Part shown: one piece after another, positions 47,328-56,551 of the stretch
How the letters are laid out: the number at the start of each line of letters is the position of its first letter
Position numbering within the stretch: the stretch's first letter is position 1
From: Symsagittifera roscoffensis
Taxonomy: Eukaryota > Xenacoelomorpha > Acoela > Convolutidae
Assembly: GCF_963678635.1 (NCBI RefSeq)
Contig: NC_087069.1
Coordinates: 36,189,959-36,253,958, forward strand
Direction of reading: 5' to 3'
DNA: 64,000 nt
The notes under the pieces: generated by a model
What the model saw: the letters and a program-made list of their open reading frames with translations, nothing else
Database searches by the model: none
Told to the model about the DNA's origin: nothing
Translations under genes and position numbers: made by a program

Positions 47328-48661
47328 TGTAACATTCGCCCGGAAGATACATATCGACGGATAACAAAACTAAGTCTTAAGACGACTGGCTAGCGTCTAA
47401 ACAGAGCTTTGCATGTTTTTCACCGTCTCTACCAAGCCAGTACTTTTCGGTGGTCTTTCTTACATCAGGCTGACAAAAACGTTACTGTTCTCCGGCTTCG
47501 ACCAGAACGCTCAAATTAACTGAATTACATGCAAAAATAGTGAGCTCATGGCTGGGTCTCAGTATCCCCAGACCACGAGGTCACTCCTAAAAACAGGGCT
47601 ACTACTTATCATATTACTATTGTTTTTGTTCAGTAGATAAAAATCATCATCTCCATCGAAGATGGATCAACCCTTTCCCCCAACTCCTAGCACCTCATCC
47701 TTGTCAAAACTAATCAAAATATCAGTTAAATTCAAGTCAGGACATGACAGGATGCTAAAATTCAATACAAGTTCATAAAAGTTCCCGTCCCGAGACCCTT
47801 CCGGATTCTTGAATCCGGCGAATCAAGCTCCTTAACCTCAGGTTCACGCTAACTCGGAGGGCTGGTTTTTACCCTTCACCGTTGTTCGCAACGGCCTTGC
47901 AACTATTGTAACAGCACAATAGTTGCAACTCGGAACGTCCTCTGCTGTTCGGTAGTTCGTTGTTGTTTTTTTAGTCTCGATTTTCGTACTGTTCGTAATC
48001 GCAGATAAAGTTGTTCTGTTTCTTTCTGCTATTTTAGCCAAAATGGCCGTTTTAACATTTCTCAGAAATGTTACGTCATCACTTCGAAAATTTAAAATTT
48101 AGAATTCCAGAATCTTCTAGCCTTCACCGTTTGGCCAATCATTCAAATAACGTCCTTATCCGTTCTAAATCGCCAATCCGGAAGGTTCACTGCTAAAATC
48201 CTGAATTCTGCAGAGACTGCATTTTGGCCATTCTGGTCGAATGTCACATACTCCCCGGACAGTCCGGTCAATGTCCTCATTGAATCGCGCAATGTTCTAA
48301 ATGGTTACAGTGTCATCGAACAGAATTTACAAAATGCACGAAATTACTTTTACCTACGTCACATCGACTCACTGCAGAATATAAATGGCATCATACTACA
48401 TCACTATAGCCTTCAAATTCTTTCATTAATCTGCACATTGAGGATATGACTTAAGATAAAACATATTTTCTGACTTCCAGTGTCAATATCCCGATTGAAA
48501 CTTTTTCTCCTAGATTTAAAAGGTGTTGGCTTGCAGGACAGTCCTGCCAACCAACAAGCTAAAATTATCCTACCATGCTCCTTCCCTTCGGAAATCTTGC
48601 TTGCCTATTGTCCTGAGTATTAAAACTAAGAAACTTTGTGGTTAGAAAGAACAATGCAACA
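47328..48661 (-). repeat. 3' LTR of the giant Ty3-like element
   Basis: On the minus strand it starts TGTTGCATTG at 48661, directly after a purine tract, and ends GGGCGAATGTTACA at 47328, giving TG...CA ends and a length of about 1.33 kb. The outer boundary is supported by an independent related sequence ending GGGCGAATGCTACA at 46828, where similarity also stops. I cannot check the sister LTR or the target duplication because they lie outside the window. A 65-codon frame at 47844-48041 has no motif. Confidence 0.65.
47897..47928 (-). promoter_or_regulatory. Perfect stem-loop inside the LTR
   Basis: Arms TTGCAACTATTGT and ACAATAGTTGCAA, 13 bases each and fully complementary, with a 6-base loop. 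Stem-loops in LTR transcripts often sit near the poly(A) signal or packaging region; the function here is inference. Confidence 0.6.
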
Positions 48662-49068
48662 ACCTCCCTCCTCAAGAAGTTACTCAAGTTTTCCATGTCA
48701 CCACAAACTTATCAGTCTTCCTAAGTGATTAAAAACAATCATGCAGGCTGGAATATTTAAATATACTCTTCCCTCAAGCCTTTCTAAATAAATAATAAGT
48801 GAGTGTCTCTAAAGCCACTTCAACTAAAACCAAAATGCAAATTTATAAATGCAACAATTTCCAAACTCAACTTAAATGTTTCAGTTTTCAATTACAACTT
48901 GGTTGCTTGGTTTCTCACTTGAGTTTTTCACACACATAAAACAATTCTGAGTTTTAACTTTTCTTCATCATCCCTTTGTTCTCTTCTTTTTTCGTCGTTT
49001 AGAAGTTCTAAAACTTCTAAATTCTTCTAATTTTCTTTCTTGCTGCCTCTTGTTTTCTCGACCATTCG
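48662..49068 (-). promoter_or_regulatory. 3' non-coding region and polypurine tract
   Basis: Between the stop at 49069 and the LTR. The minus strand shows GAGGAGGGAGG (48673-48663) immediately before the LTR start, the expected position and composition for the plus-strand primer of an LTR retrotransposon. A longer purine-rich run (GAGGCAGCAAGAAAGAAAA) lies nearer the stop codon. Confidence 0.7.
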
Positions 49069-51820
49069 TCAATGCTCCATTTCCTCCTCCTGTGACACTG
49101 ACTCCGCACTCTCGGTTTCCGTGTCTTGTAGCACGTCATTGACTATCCTGACGCTGTTGGAAGCCGTCCTCCAACACTTCTGCTCTTCCACCCTCTGTTT
49201 ACAGCAAGGTAGGGGATCCACGTTTGATTCTCTGTTTCTACAGAAGCTGTTGTGGAGACCCAACGTCACGTTTCTCTCCAAATCTTCTTTCAGCATCTCT
49301 GCCTTCTCATTTCCACTACGCTCGCTCGTCCTGGAAATTCTTTTCACAGCGGTGGTCACTGCATTCCGATGGGTCACGAAAGCTCGCTTGAAAGCTCCTG
49401 CCCCAATGTCCAGTTGATATTCACTGTATACTCTGCCATGCTTCGACATATGCTTTTTCGCATACTCGTACAACCATGCAGTCATGTTAGCTCTGAACCA
49501 TGGCATCAATCGTTTTCTTGCCCATATCTTCTTCACTTCCATCGGAATGTTTAGAACTTTGCACATTGTCTCAAAAAGATCTAAATCTTTTAGACAATCT
49601 AATTTCTGCAATTGTTCTTTCGTCGGTGCCTCCTGTCTATTATTTTCTCTCACATGAGCTTCCAGCCATCGTATCGCCATCATAACTCCCACTATCACTA
49701 TTGTTATGGGCTGTGATGAATCTGGTAAACCCATGGAGAGCAGCTCTCCAGAGTCCCAGATCAACACCAGATTACTACGCTTGGGATACCACCAGGTCTG
49801 CAGCAAGCAGTGGCAAGGAAACTCGTCATGTGTCAACATGATGCTCCTCCAATTCCGTTTTCCCGAAGCTTCCAGCAATGGCTCCACTTCCATCATCACT
49901 CGGTGGATCTCATCATTCTCATCTACTGCATTGTAATCTGTGACAGTTGATCCTCTCTGTTTCTGTTTTTCAAAGTCACTGAAGTTCCCGCTCACATATC
50001 CCATGAACTTCTTTCCTAGTATTGACTCCAACTCCTCTTTGGTTCTTTCTGGAACTGCTGAGAAAATCTTACACAGTAACTCGTAAGACTTTTCAGACAT
50101 TCTTGCCAACCTCACGCACTTCGGCACTGAAAAGGCTTGATCCACAATCGTTCTTGTACTCTTCACATCCACAGCTACGAAATGTACAGGATACTTGCTC
50201 TTGCACATTGGAGCCAACATTGAACCCACCAAATATCGTGCTCCTGATGGTCTACAATAAGTTTCGCTGTGTCTGATGTTCATCTCCGTTTCGATTGCTT
50301 CCCTCCATTTTCCTATATACTTCTGCTCAGTCTGCAGAACTCCTGGGAATACTTCTACGCTGATGGCTGTGACCATCTCATGTTTCTGTTCTAGATTCAA
50401 TAGTGACTCTAAAGAACCAAACATGCTGTAGAATCCTAGTGCTGTCACCAGATTCACATCGGTTCCTCTCCTGGTCCTTGACAGGTACACCACCTCTCCT
50501 TCATTGTCCTGCGGTGTCATCTTGATGGGAGAATTTGCTTCACTCTCATCAGTGGCTGAGTCGATCAATAACTCACTCAGTCTCCCTTCACACTCATCAA
50601 GCTTGTCAAGTACTTCTCTCATCAAGGGTTGATTGAGACCTGTTTTGAGAATGGACTGGGTCCCATAGCTCTGAATCACAGTCCAGACTTCTTCCATGAA
50701 CGCCACTCTGTCCAGCTTACATCCCGTCCTACTCTCGTGGTCTCGGTGATGTACTTCCCATTCTTCTTCGGGTAGCGTTCCCAAGAAAGGTACTCTGGCT
50801 GAGGCCTCTATTCTTCTCCTCCGAGGTGATTCCATGAGGATTCTCTGATCATTATTTCTTGTATTGCCAGGAGAGCTGCTCTCCGGCAAATTCCGTTTCA
50901 TTTCCTCAAAGGCTGACGGAGGTTCCAGTGTCGAGATGCCTTCATCCGCTGGCTCAGTCGTTTCCAACGTGTCTGCATTATTCTCAAGATCACTGAAGAT
51001 ATTGAAATCCAGGCTGGATGTTCCTCCTGTCGATGCCCTGTCGTCTTCCCCACCAGCTTGATCTTGTTGCATGGGTTCTTCCGTCTGACGGTTTCCACCC
51101 TGTCCGTCATCTCCTTCTGACTTGTCCCCATTCGAGTTCGATGGTCCTTGTTTGTCATCATCAGCTTCTTCCTGGAATCTCGGTATGAGCAATGTACCGG
51201 CTGATTTATCTTCCTCTTCTCCATGGACCACTTTGGTTTCTTCGCAGCCGAAGGGTGCTAGGAAAATTCTCGTCTGCAATATTCCCGCAACTTTCATCTC
51301 TTTTCTCACACTGGTCAGGATTACTGAGGCTTCAGGCAATTCAGTCCTGCCTCTCATCCTCATTGGAGCTAAGCCTAGTCCCCTCCATTCCTCATCAAAT
51401 CCTTCAGGCTTGGGAGTAGCGGCGTTGCTTATTCGCCTTCTCGTCGCTTGATCCGTGTACGCAAATCGTGTGTACTGTAACACGGCGGCATTTCTCCCCA
51501 CGAAGTATGGATCCATCGTCGCCGAGAAATTCCCTACTCTCCTTTCATTGGTTTCGAATGCTCTCAACCTAGGAGTTTGTACTACGGAGACTGCTCCGAG
51601 CAACATCCTTCTTATCAGAGGGAATTCAGGGATTGCTTCGGGTAGCTTCTTGTAATCGCCCCAATCCTTCGTCTCTTCTCTCACCTTGTGATACGCTGCT
51701 GTGAGACGAGGCACTCTGGTCATTTCGCCATTCGTTTTGTCATAGGGCCTCAGATTCCAAAGCTTTGGAAACACCTCGATGTGCCCTCTTTCTACTTCTC
51801 TCAGAAGTGATCGTCAAAAT
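49069..51820 (-). CDS. Third segment of the accessory coding unit, unknown function
   Basis: About 910 codons, ending in an acidic stretch and a stop at 49069. No methionine start is convincing: the frame is already open upstream (LLREVERGHIEVFPKLW) and joins the preceding segment through a one-step frame change near 51815-51840, so I read it as a continuation. Residues about 200-280 are an acidic Ser/Gly/Gln linker. The rest is globular-looking. Around 49720-49600 the pattern QPITIVIVGVMMAIRWL resembles NPITIVFAGINDHLHSRGF in the second SGNH-like domain upstream, hinting at a third, more degenerate repeat of that fold. There is no signal peptide or clear membrane anchor, so it does not look like an envelope. 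I do not recognise a family. Confidence 0.6.
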
Positions 51821-52697
51821 TGATGACTGTCATCTCTGGCTCCGATATTTTCGCAAATAACAGATCTTCACTCATGAGCTCTCGCAATGCGTGCTGCTCA
51901 CACCAGTTCAGTGTACTACCGTCCACTGCCGATATGAGGTTCAGGTGCAACACCGACCTCCTATATGCTTCCACTTTAACGTCAGGGAACGCAAAGGTGA
52001 CTGCTGGTCCATAGATCACTGTCACGAACTCCGTGACTCCTCTGATCAGTGCCAAGGGATCGATTCTCATAGCTAAGCTCAAATCTGTTAACAGCGGCAT
52101 GCCTCCAACATGTCGTCTAACATCTTCCTCTCTTTCAATTGTCTCGTCTTCTCCGGTTCCAAAGCGATTTTGCTGCAAGAGATACTGGATAAGAGTGTGT
52201 CTCAGGTCTCTTATTTTGTTCCACGAGTCTGTGGATTTCTTCATATCCAGATTCCTCACTCTCTCTTTCATCTGCTCTGGACAACGTGCCAGTTTCATCA
52301 GCCCTCCCAAGTTTCCGTGGGTTATTGCGATCAATGTCAGAAGTCCATCTAGTCGCAGGTTCTGTATTCCATCCGTAAGCAGTATCACCGGTCCTTTCAC
52401 GAAATTCTCCGCTCCAAATGTCACGAACAGGGCTATTAATTCCACTATCGATACTTTCACTACCGCTTGGAGGAATTCCTTTATCAAGTAGTGCGAGACT
52501 TTCGGGTAGACTTTTGCCAAGAAGGACGCGGTCCATCCGGCTCCCAACCCTTCTAGCATGCTGTCTGTCCTTTCAAATCCCTCCTGTCCTTTCACTTCCT
52601 GGGTCCAGAAGGTTTCCAGAGTAATCTGACACATTCTGTTCACGAACTCAGCTGTCTTTTCTCCGGCATTTTCCGCCAGGTTCACCTCCTTCAACAA
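51801..52697 (-). CDS. Second segment of the accessory coding unit, unknown function
   Basis: About 298 codons. It opens with LLKEVNLAENAGEK, and the preceding frame ends LLKEV-stop: the same bases occur twice, 80 bp apart, flanking an insertion. Without the insertion the two frames would be continuous, so this is not an independent gene. The segment is mostly helical with hydrophobic stretches (VELIALFVTFGAENFVKGPV, then VILLTDGIQNLRLDGLLTLI) that are too interrupted to be convincing membrane spans. It ends VINFDDHF at 51801, where the reading frame passes to the next segment. No family recognised. Confidence 0.6.
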   Translation of the reverse strand: MLKEVNLAENAGEKTAEFVNRMCQITLETFWTQEVKGQEGFERTDSMLEGLGAGWTASFLAKVYPKVSHYLIKEFLQAVVKVSIVELIALFVTFGAENFVKGPVILLTDGIQNLRLDGLLTLIAITHGNLGGLMKLARCPEQMKERVRNLDMKKSTDSWNKIRDLRHTLIQYLLQQNRFGTGEDETIEREEDVRRHVGGMPLLTDLSLAMRIDPLALIRGVTEFVTVIYGPAVTFAFPDVKVEAYRRSVLHLNLISAVDGSTLNWCEQHALRELMSEDLLFAKISEPEMTVINFDDHF

Positions 52698-52790
52698 GTA
52701 GGCGTATGGGTTCTTCCGTCTGTGGCTACACCTCCAAACCAGTGGCTACAAACCAGTGGCTACACCTCCTTCAACAGGTGTAGCCACTGG
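52683..52790. other. 80-bp insertion with direct repeats and hairpin, breaking the accessory unit
   Basis: The 14-mer CACCTCCTTCAACA occurs at 52683-52696 and again at 52763-52776. Between them are tandem pieces of GTGGCTACA, and a 17-mer, ATGGGTTCTTCCGTCTG (52706-52722), that is identical to 51071-51087 in the same element. A perfect 15-base-arm hairpin, CCAGTGGCTACACCT with AGGTGTAGCCACTGG and an 8-base loop, spans 52753-52790. Eighty is not a multiple of three, so the insertion changes frame and creates the stop at 52760. Confidence 0.8.
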
Positions 52791-55700
52791 TTTGCTTCCG
52801 GCTTGGTTCTCAGCACCATCGCTTCCAGATTAGCTCTCGTCTCCAGTGAATTCTTTCTTCTCGTGTCTTCACTCGCCACTTCCATTGCTCGGAACCACAA
52901 GTCGTTGGACATCGCCGTGATCACTCGATGGTCGTCATCTATTCCTGGTTTCAGTTTGAGTTGCCGACTGAAGTTGGACAGTTCCAACCCCAGCACTTCG
53001 TCCAACACCAACATGTGTAACGCGTGGTCCTTGAACCCTCTCATCGCGTTTGAGATATCTGACCATACTGCCGGCAGTTCAGCCTTAAGTGGCCTCAAGT
53101 TCTCCATTTCTATCATGCGATTCGGGGCTGATATGATCACATCATATTTTCCCTCCGAAAGTAAGGCTACCATTGCATACACAAATTTCAGTCCATCCGG
53201 GAGATATGCATATCCCGGAGACAACGCAAATACTACTCTCAATGTCACTTTGTTGAATGATCCCTCCTTTGTCGCGTCTACCACTTCACCCATTGACTCC
53301 AGGATGTCTTTTATCGCGGGCCATACTGCGTTTTCTGCTGTTGCAGGATCTCTGAGCCTGCTCAGAAAACCTCTACTGTGTAGATGGTCATTGATGCCAG
53401 CAAACACAATCGTTATCGGGTTCATCTCTGTCTGCCTCTGTACCCCTATAGCCAATGACACTGATTGCAATAGGTCTAGGTCAACTGCGGCCAGCATTAT
53501 GACGTCCGGCCAAAACAAAGACTTGGAGGTGTACACGAACTCTGAATTCGCTACTACCATGATTTTGGCCTTTCTCATCTCTGCTTTGTCGTAGGCGGCG
53601 AAGATGGTCTCATCTTTCTTTATCGCTGTCAATCCGCCATATCTCTGGGCATCACCATCTTGGTTCACTAGTTTTGGGTACACTCTCTCCTTCACATGAC
53701 CAGGTGGTGTCGTCAATTGCCTAAATATCTTTACGTGTTGTCCAATCGGCGCTCTCGCCGTCAGGAATCTTCCTGGCCTTTCTTCACGATTCCTCTCATC
53801 ATGGTTCAATCTCACATCTTGCAACGGTCTTGCATTCACAGGTCCTATTGTGTTGTTGGAGGGCAGTCCTTCCAAGTCGGCAAATCTCAAGGCCGTCGTG
53901 GAGCTGAAATTTATGCTAGCGGCTATCAACCAGTCTACGCCGGTTATCGAGTACAATCTGCTGACGGATAGCGTCGCTCCATTCAGCATCCTCCTTGCAT
54001 CTTCGATGAAGCTCACTCTCTGTAGGTCCAGCTTCATTAGTTCTTCTTTGTATATATGCCAAGGAGACGGTATGGATCGCGACCACATCAATGAGCCTCT
54101 GCTCGGTCTTTCCTCTCGACTGGTACTCGTCGTCTCCGATCTAGTGTCCGATCTAGATGTGCCGGTTACTTCTTCGATTGGTTGGTTGACAGGTCCTATC
54201 CTTCTCCTAGGATGAATTGTTCTCCTCATCGGTGCCTCTCCCAACCGATCCTGTACATCTGTTCTTCGACCTGGTTCACTGGAGCTTTGTTGCCGGTAAT
54301 TTATGGCGGCTGGGACCGTACCCAAGCGTGTTTCCAGGTTAGGAGGCACAAAGGTGGTGATCACCGTATCACTCACCGTTCCCTCTTCCTTCAGCACTCC
54401 TGTGTCAAAGAGTTCTGCTTCCAGCTCATCCAACCGTTCTTGGAAGACTCGATTCAACCAAGCTTGTCCTTCGACACTGTCGAAGTGGATGCCATCTGTG
54501 GTCAGTCTGGCTTGATCCATGGCTCTCAATTCATGTTCAATGTCCATGAGGATCATTCTTCCGGCATTTCTATTTGCTAGGTTTCTCAAGATGTTGTTCC
54601 ATCTCATGACTCCCTCGTTGTGCCTTCTTCCTGATACTGTCAGGCTTCTTGTGTTCATTGGCACAGTGCAAACGGTCAGTACCGCGCAACTGAACTTCTG
54701 CCAGAGAGTAGTAAACAAACACACCATCATTGCTTCCCACAGTGCTTCCTGCTCATCTGATCCTCTGGAGATGTCATTCGTCCCAACTAAGATCATCACA
54801 TTGGGTATCTTCCCTGGATTCATCAGCTCCACCATGCGATATAATTGGGCAATCGTCGCGCCTCCAAAGGCCATCACCGTGGTGACCCACGAGGTCCTCA
54901 AATTCGACAGCACTCTGACTAAGCTGTCTCCCAATATCAGGTGAGATGTCCCGAGTGGTGGTTGCTGCAGGTTCACAGCCGGGCTCCAGGTAGCTCGATT
55001 GAAGCAGGCTCTCGGATCTGTCTCCGGAACTCCCGTGAAATTATACTTTAATTGATTATTCTTCTGCACGTCCATTACACGAGACACTTTCTTCGCTGGC
55101 ATCTTCCTTACTTTTCTCTCTGTGATCTTCGAACTCCCCCTGAGTGGCGTCACGTCACTTATCCCTTGTCTGATTATTGTCTGGGAGAGTTGTACTCTGC
55201 CCGTATCGTCAATCGTTCCATAGGGTGCAGTCACCCCGGAACCTGGTGCATTCTTGTTAGCGACCAATCGTCCAGCGGTCTCTATCAGTTTTCTCACTGT
55301 CTGTTCTACGACGGGATCACCCAAGGTGTCACTAGGATCCGGGATTGTTACTCGGTTCGTCTCTGCTGGAAGCCGTGTCTCCGTTGTTTGACTCATTTCT
55401 CGAGGTGTCAAGAGCTCCATCGGGGACTGCCCACGAGGAATATCCCTTGCAGGTATCACTTTCTCAATGGACGTCGTCAACGCCACCTGCTCCGATCGCT
55501 CTTTGTATTCCTGCCTTAAGCGTTCGATCTCTTGACCCTGCTTTTTGTTGCAGTCTTCAAACAACTTTCTCCACATGTCCCGGTCTTCCTCCATCGCCAG
55601 CATGGTCTTCGTCATATCGTTTAACTCCTTCTTCGTACTCCTCAACTGATCGTTCATCTCGTCCAGATCTTGTATGGTTTGGTTCGTCTGAACCTTCTGT

Positions 55701-56155
55701 GTTACTTTCGCCCCTTTTGGTGGCACAGCTGCTCTCAGTGGTGAACCAGACGAGGTCGCCTCGCTGTTCATCTCCCGATGCATTCTCGTCAGCCCAGGTT
55801 TGGGCTTGGAGGGCATTGGCATCTCACCTGGTTGGTAAGTCCTAGAACTTCCCAACCCAGGCTCATTCGCCAAGTCACTCCCTGAGAGAGCCCCGTTTCT
55901 CCACCTCATCACTCTCATGTTCGGGCGGTCTAGTACTCCTCTTTCCCCATATGCTGCCATCAACAGGACTTCCGTGGGGCGGTCCCCACGGTTGTCGTGC
56001 CCCAAGATGTTAATCAGGGCGGTCAGCAACATGACCACCTCTGGGTCCTCCAGAGCGAAGTCTCGTTCGATCAGCCGACGATAGATCGCATCTACCATCG
56101 GTCCTACATATGCCTCTGCCAGGTCCATCAATTCATCCAGGTTGAAATTGTCCAT
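52760..56155 (-). CDS. Accessory protein with SGNH/GDSL hydrolase and second SGNH-like domain
   Basis: 1,131 codons from the ATG at 56155. Residues 1-90 are helical; about 160-225 is a coiled coil (LDEMNDQLRSTKKELND and following). Residues about 404-580 form an SGNH/GDSL hydrolase with all four signature blocks: LGDSL (Ser411), a Gly block FGGAT (430), VGTND (Asn460) and DGIHF (Asp554, His557). These enzymes are esterases or acyl hydrolases. After a Ser/Arg-rich linker, residues about 860-1085 look like a second copy of the fold with FAGINDH (Asn922) but no nucleophile Ser or Asp-x-x-His, so probably inactive. It lies 396 bp downstream of pol. A good splice acceptor, TTTCTTTTCTAG, precedes the ATG by 76 bases, suggesting expression from a spliced RNA. 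The downstream frame was once continuous with it. Confidence 0.8.
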   Translation of the reverse strand: MDNFNLDELMDLAEAYVGPMVDAIYRRLIERDFALEDPEVVMLLTALINILGHDNRGDRPTEVLLMAAYGERGVLDRPNMRVMRWRNGALSGSDLANEPGLGSSRTYQPGEMPMPSKPKPGLTRMHREMNSEATSSGSPLRAAVPPKGAKVTQKVQTNQTIQDLDEMNDQLRSTKKELNDMTKTMLAMEEDRDMWRKLFEDCNKKQGQEIERLRQEYKERSEQVALTTSIEKVIPARDIPRGQSPMELLTPREMSQTTETRLPAETNRVTIPDPSDTLGDPVVEQTVRKLIETAGRLVANKNAPGSGVTAPYGTIDDTGRVQLSQTIIRQGISDVTPLRGSSKITERKVRKMPAKKVSRVMDVQKNNQLKYNFTGVPETDPRACFNRATWSPAVNLQQPPLGTSHLILGDSLVRVLSNLRTSWVTTVMAFGGATIAQLYRMVELMNPGKIPNVMILVGTNDISRGSDEQEALWEAMMVCLFTTLWQKFSCAVLTVCTVPMNTRSLTVSGRRHNEGVMRWNNILRNLANRNAGRMILMDIEHELRAMDQARLTTDGIHFDSVEGQAWLNRVFQERLDELEAELFDTGVLKEEGTVSDTVITTFVPPNLETRLGTVPAAINYRQQSSSEPGRRTDVQDRLGEAPMRRTIHPRRRIGPVNQPIEEVTGTSRSDTRSETTSTSREERPSRGSLMWSRSIPSPWHIYKEELMKLDLQRVSFIEDARRMLNGATLSVSRLYSITGVDWLIAASINFSSTTALRFADLEGLPSNNTIGPVNARPLQDVRLNHDERNREERPGRFLTARAPIGQHVKIFRQLTTPPGHVKERVYPKLVNQDGDAQRYGGLTAIKKDETIFAAYDKAEMRKAKIMVVANSEFVYTSKSLFWPDVIMLAAVDLDLLQSVSLAIGVQRQTEMNPITIVFAGINDHLHSRGFLSRLRDPATAENAVWPAIKDILESMGEVVDATKEGSFNKVTLRVVFALSPGYAYLPDGLKFVYAMVALLSEGKYDVIISAPNRMIEMENLRPLKAELPAVWSDISNAMRGFKDHALHMLVLDEVLGLELSNFSRQLKLKPGIDDDHRVITAMSNDLWFRAMEVASEDTRRKNSLETRANLEAMVLRTKPEANQWLHLLKEV

Positions 56156-56551
56156 ACTGTTCTTTCCAAGTTTGATTTGATTTCGATTTCAAGTTTTGAC
56201 TCAAGTGAGCAATTAAATGATCAATCAGGATCTAGAAAAGAAATCACGAATGTCACACTTGTCAATTTCACCTTAACATACATCGTTAAAATTTGCTTAA
56301 AGACAGTTCAGATAAAAATATATTTATCCTAAAATTTATTAAAATCAATTGGTCTCTAAAATTTTGGAATTCGACCTAAGATTGGACAGTCCAAACTTTG
56401 GATCTATTCCCAAGATCGTCTTTTAGTTTTTCATGGTCACTTGCCCATGATCTTAATAACCTAACACATAACATAACATAACGTAACATAACACACATAT
56501 CACATATTACATGCAGCTTGGTCTTTGGCCTAACACCCTCTCGCACATCAC
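56156..56551 (-). promoter_or_regulatory. Gap between pol and accessory unit, with possible splice acceptor
   Basis: No coding capacity. Near the pol stop is an AACAT/AACGT-type short tandem repeat (56462-56500). On the minus strand TTTCTTTTCTAG ends at 56232, a pyrimidine-rich 3' splice-site consensus 76 bases before the accessory ATG. No in-frame link between pol and the accessory unit is visible, so a spliced or internally initiated message is the likely way to translate the second unit. Confidence 0.4.

Noticed and set aside
49069-51774. Envelope protein for the giant element
   Set aside because: The position after pol would suit an env gene, but I see no signal peptide, no terminal membrane anchor and no cysteine-rich ectodomain pattern.
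52722-53594. 290-codon plus-strand open frame opposite the SGNH protein
   Set aside because: Antisense to the second SGNH-like domain, Ser-rich and without motifs; a shadow of the minus-strand gene.
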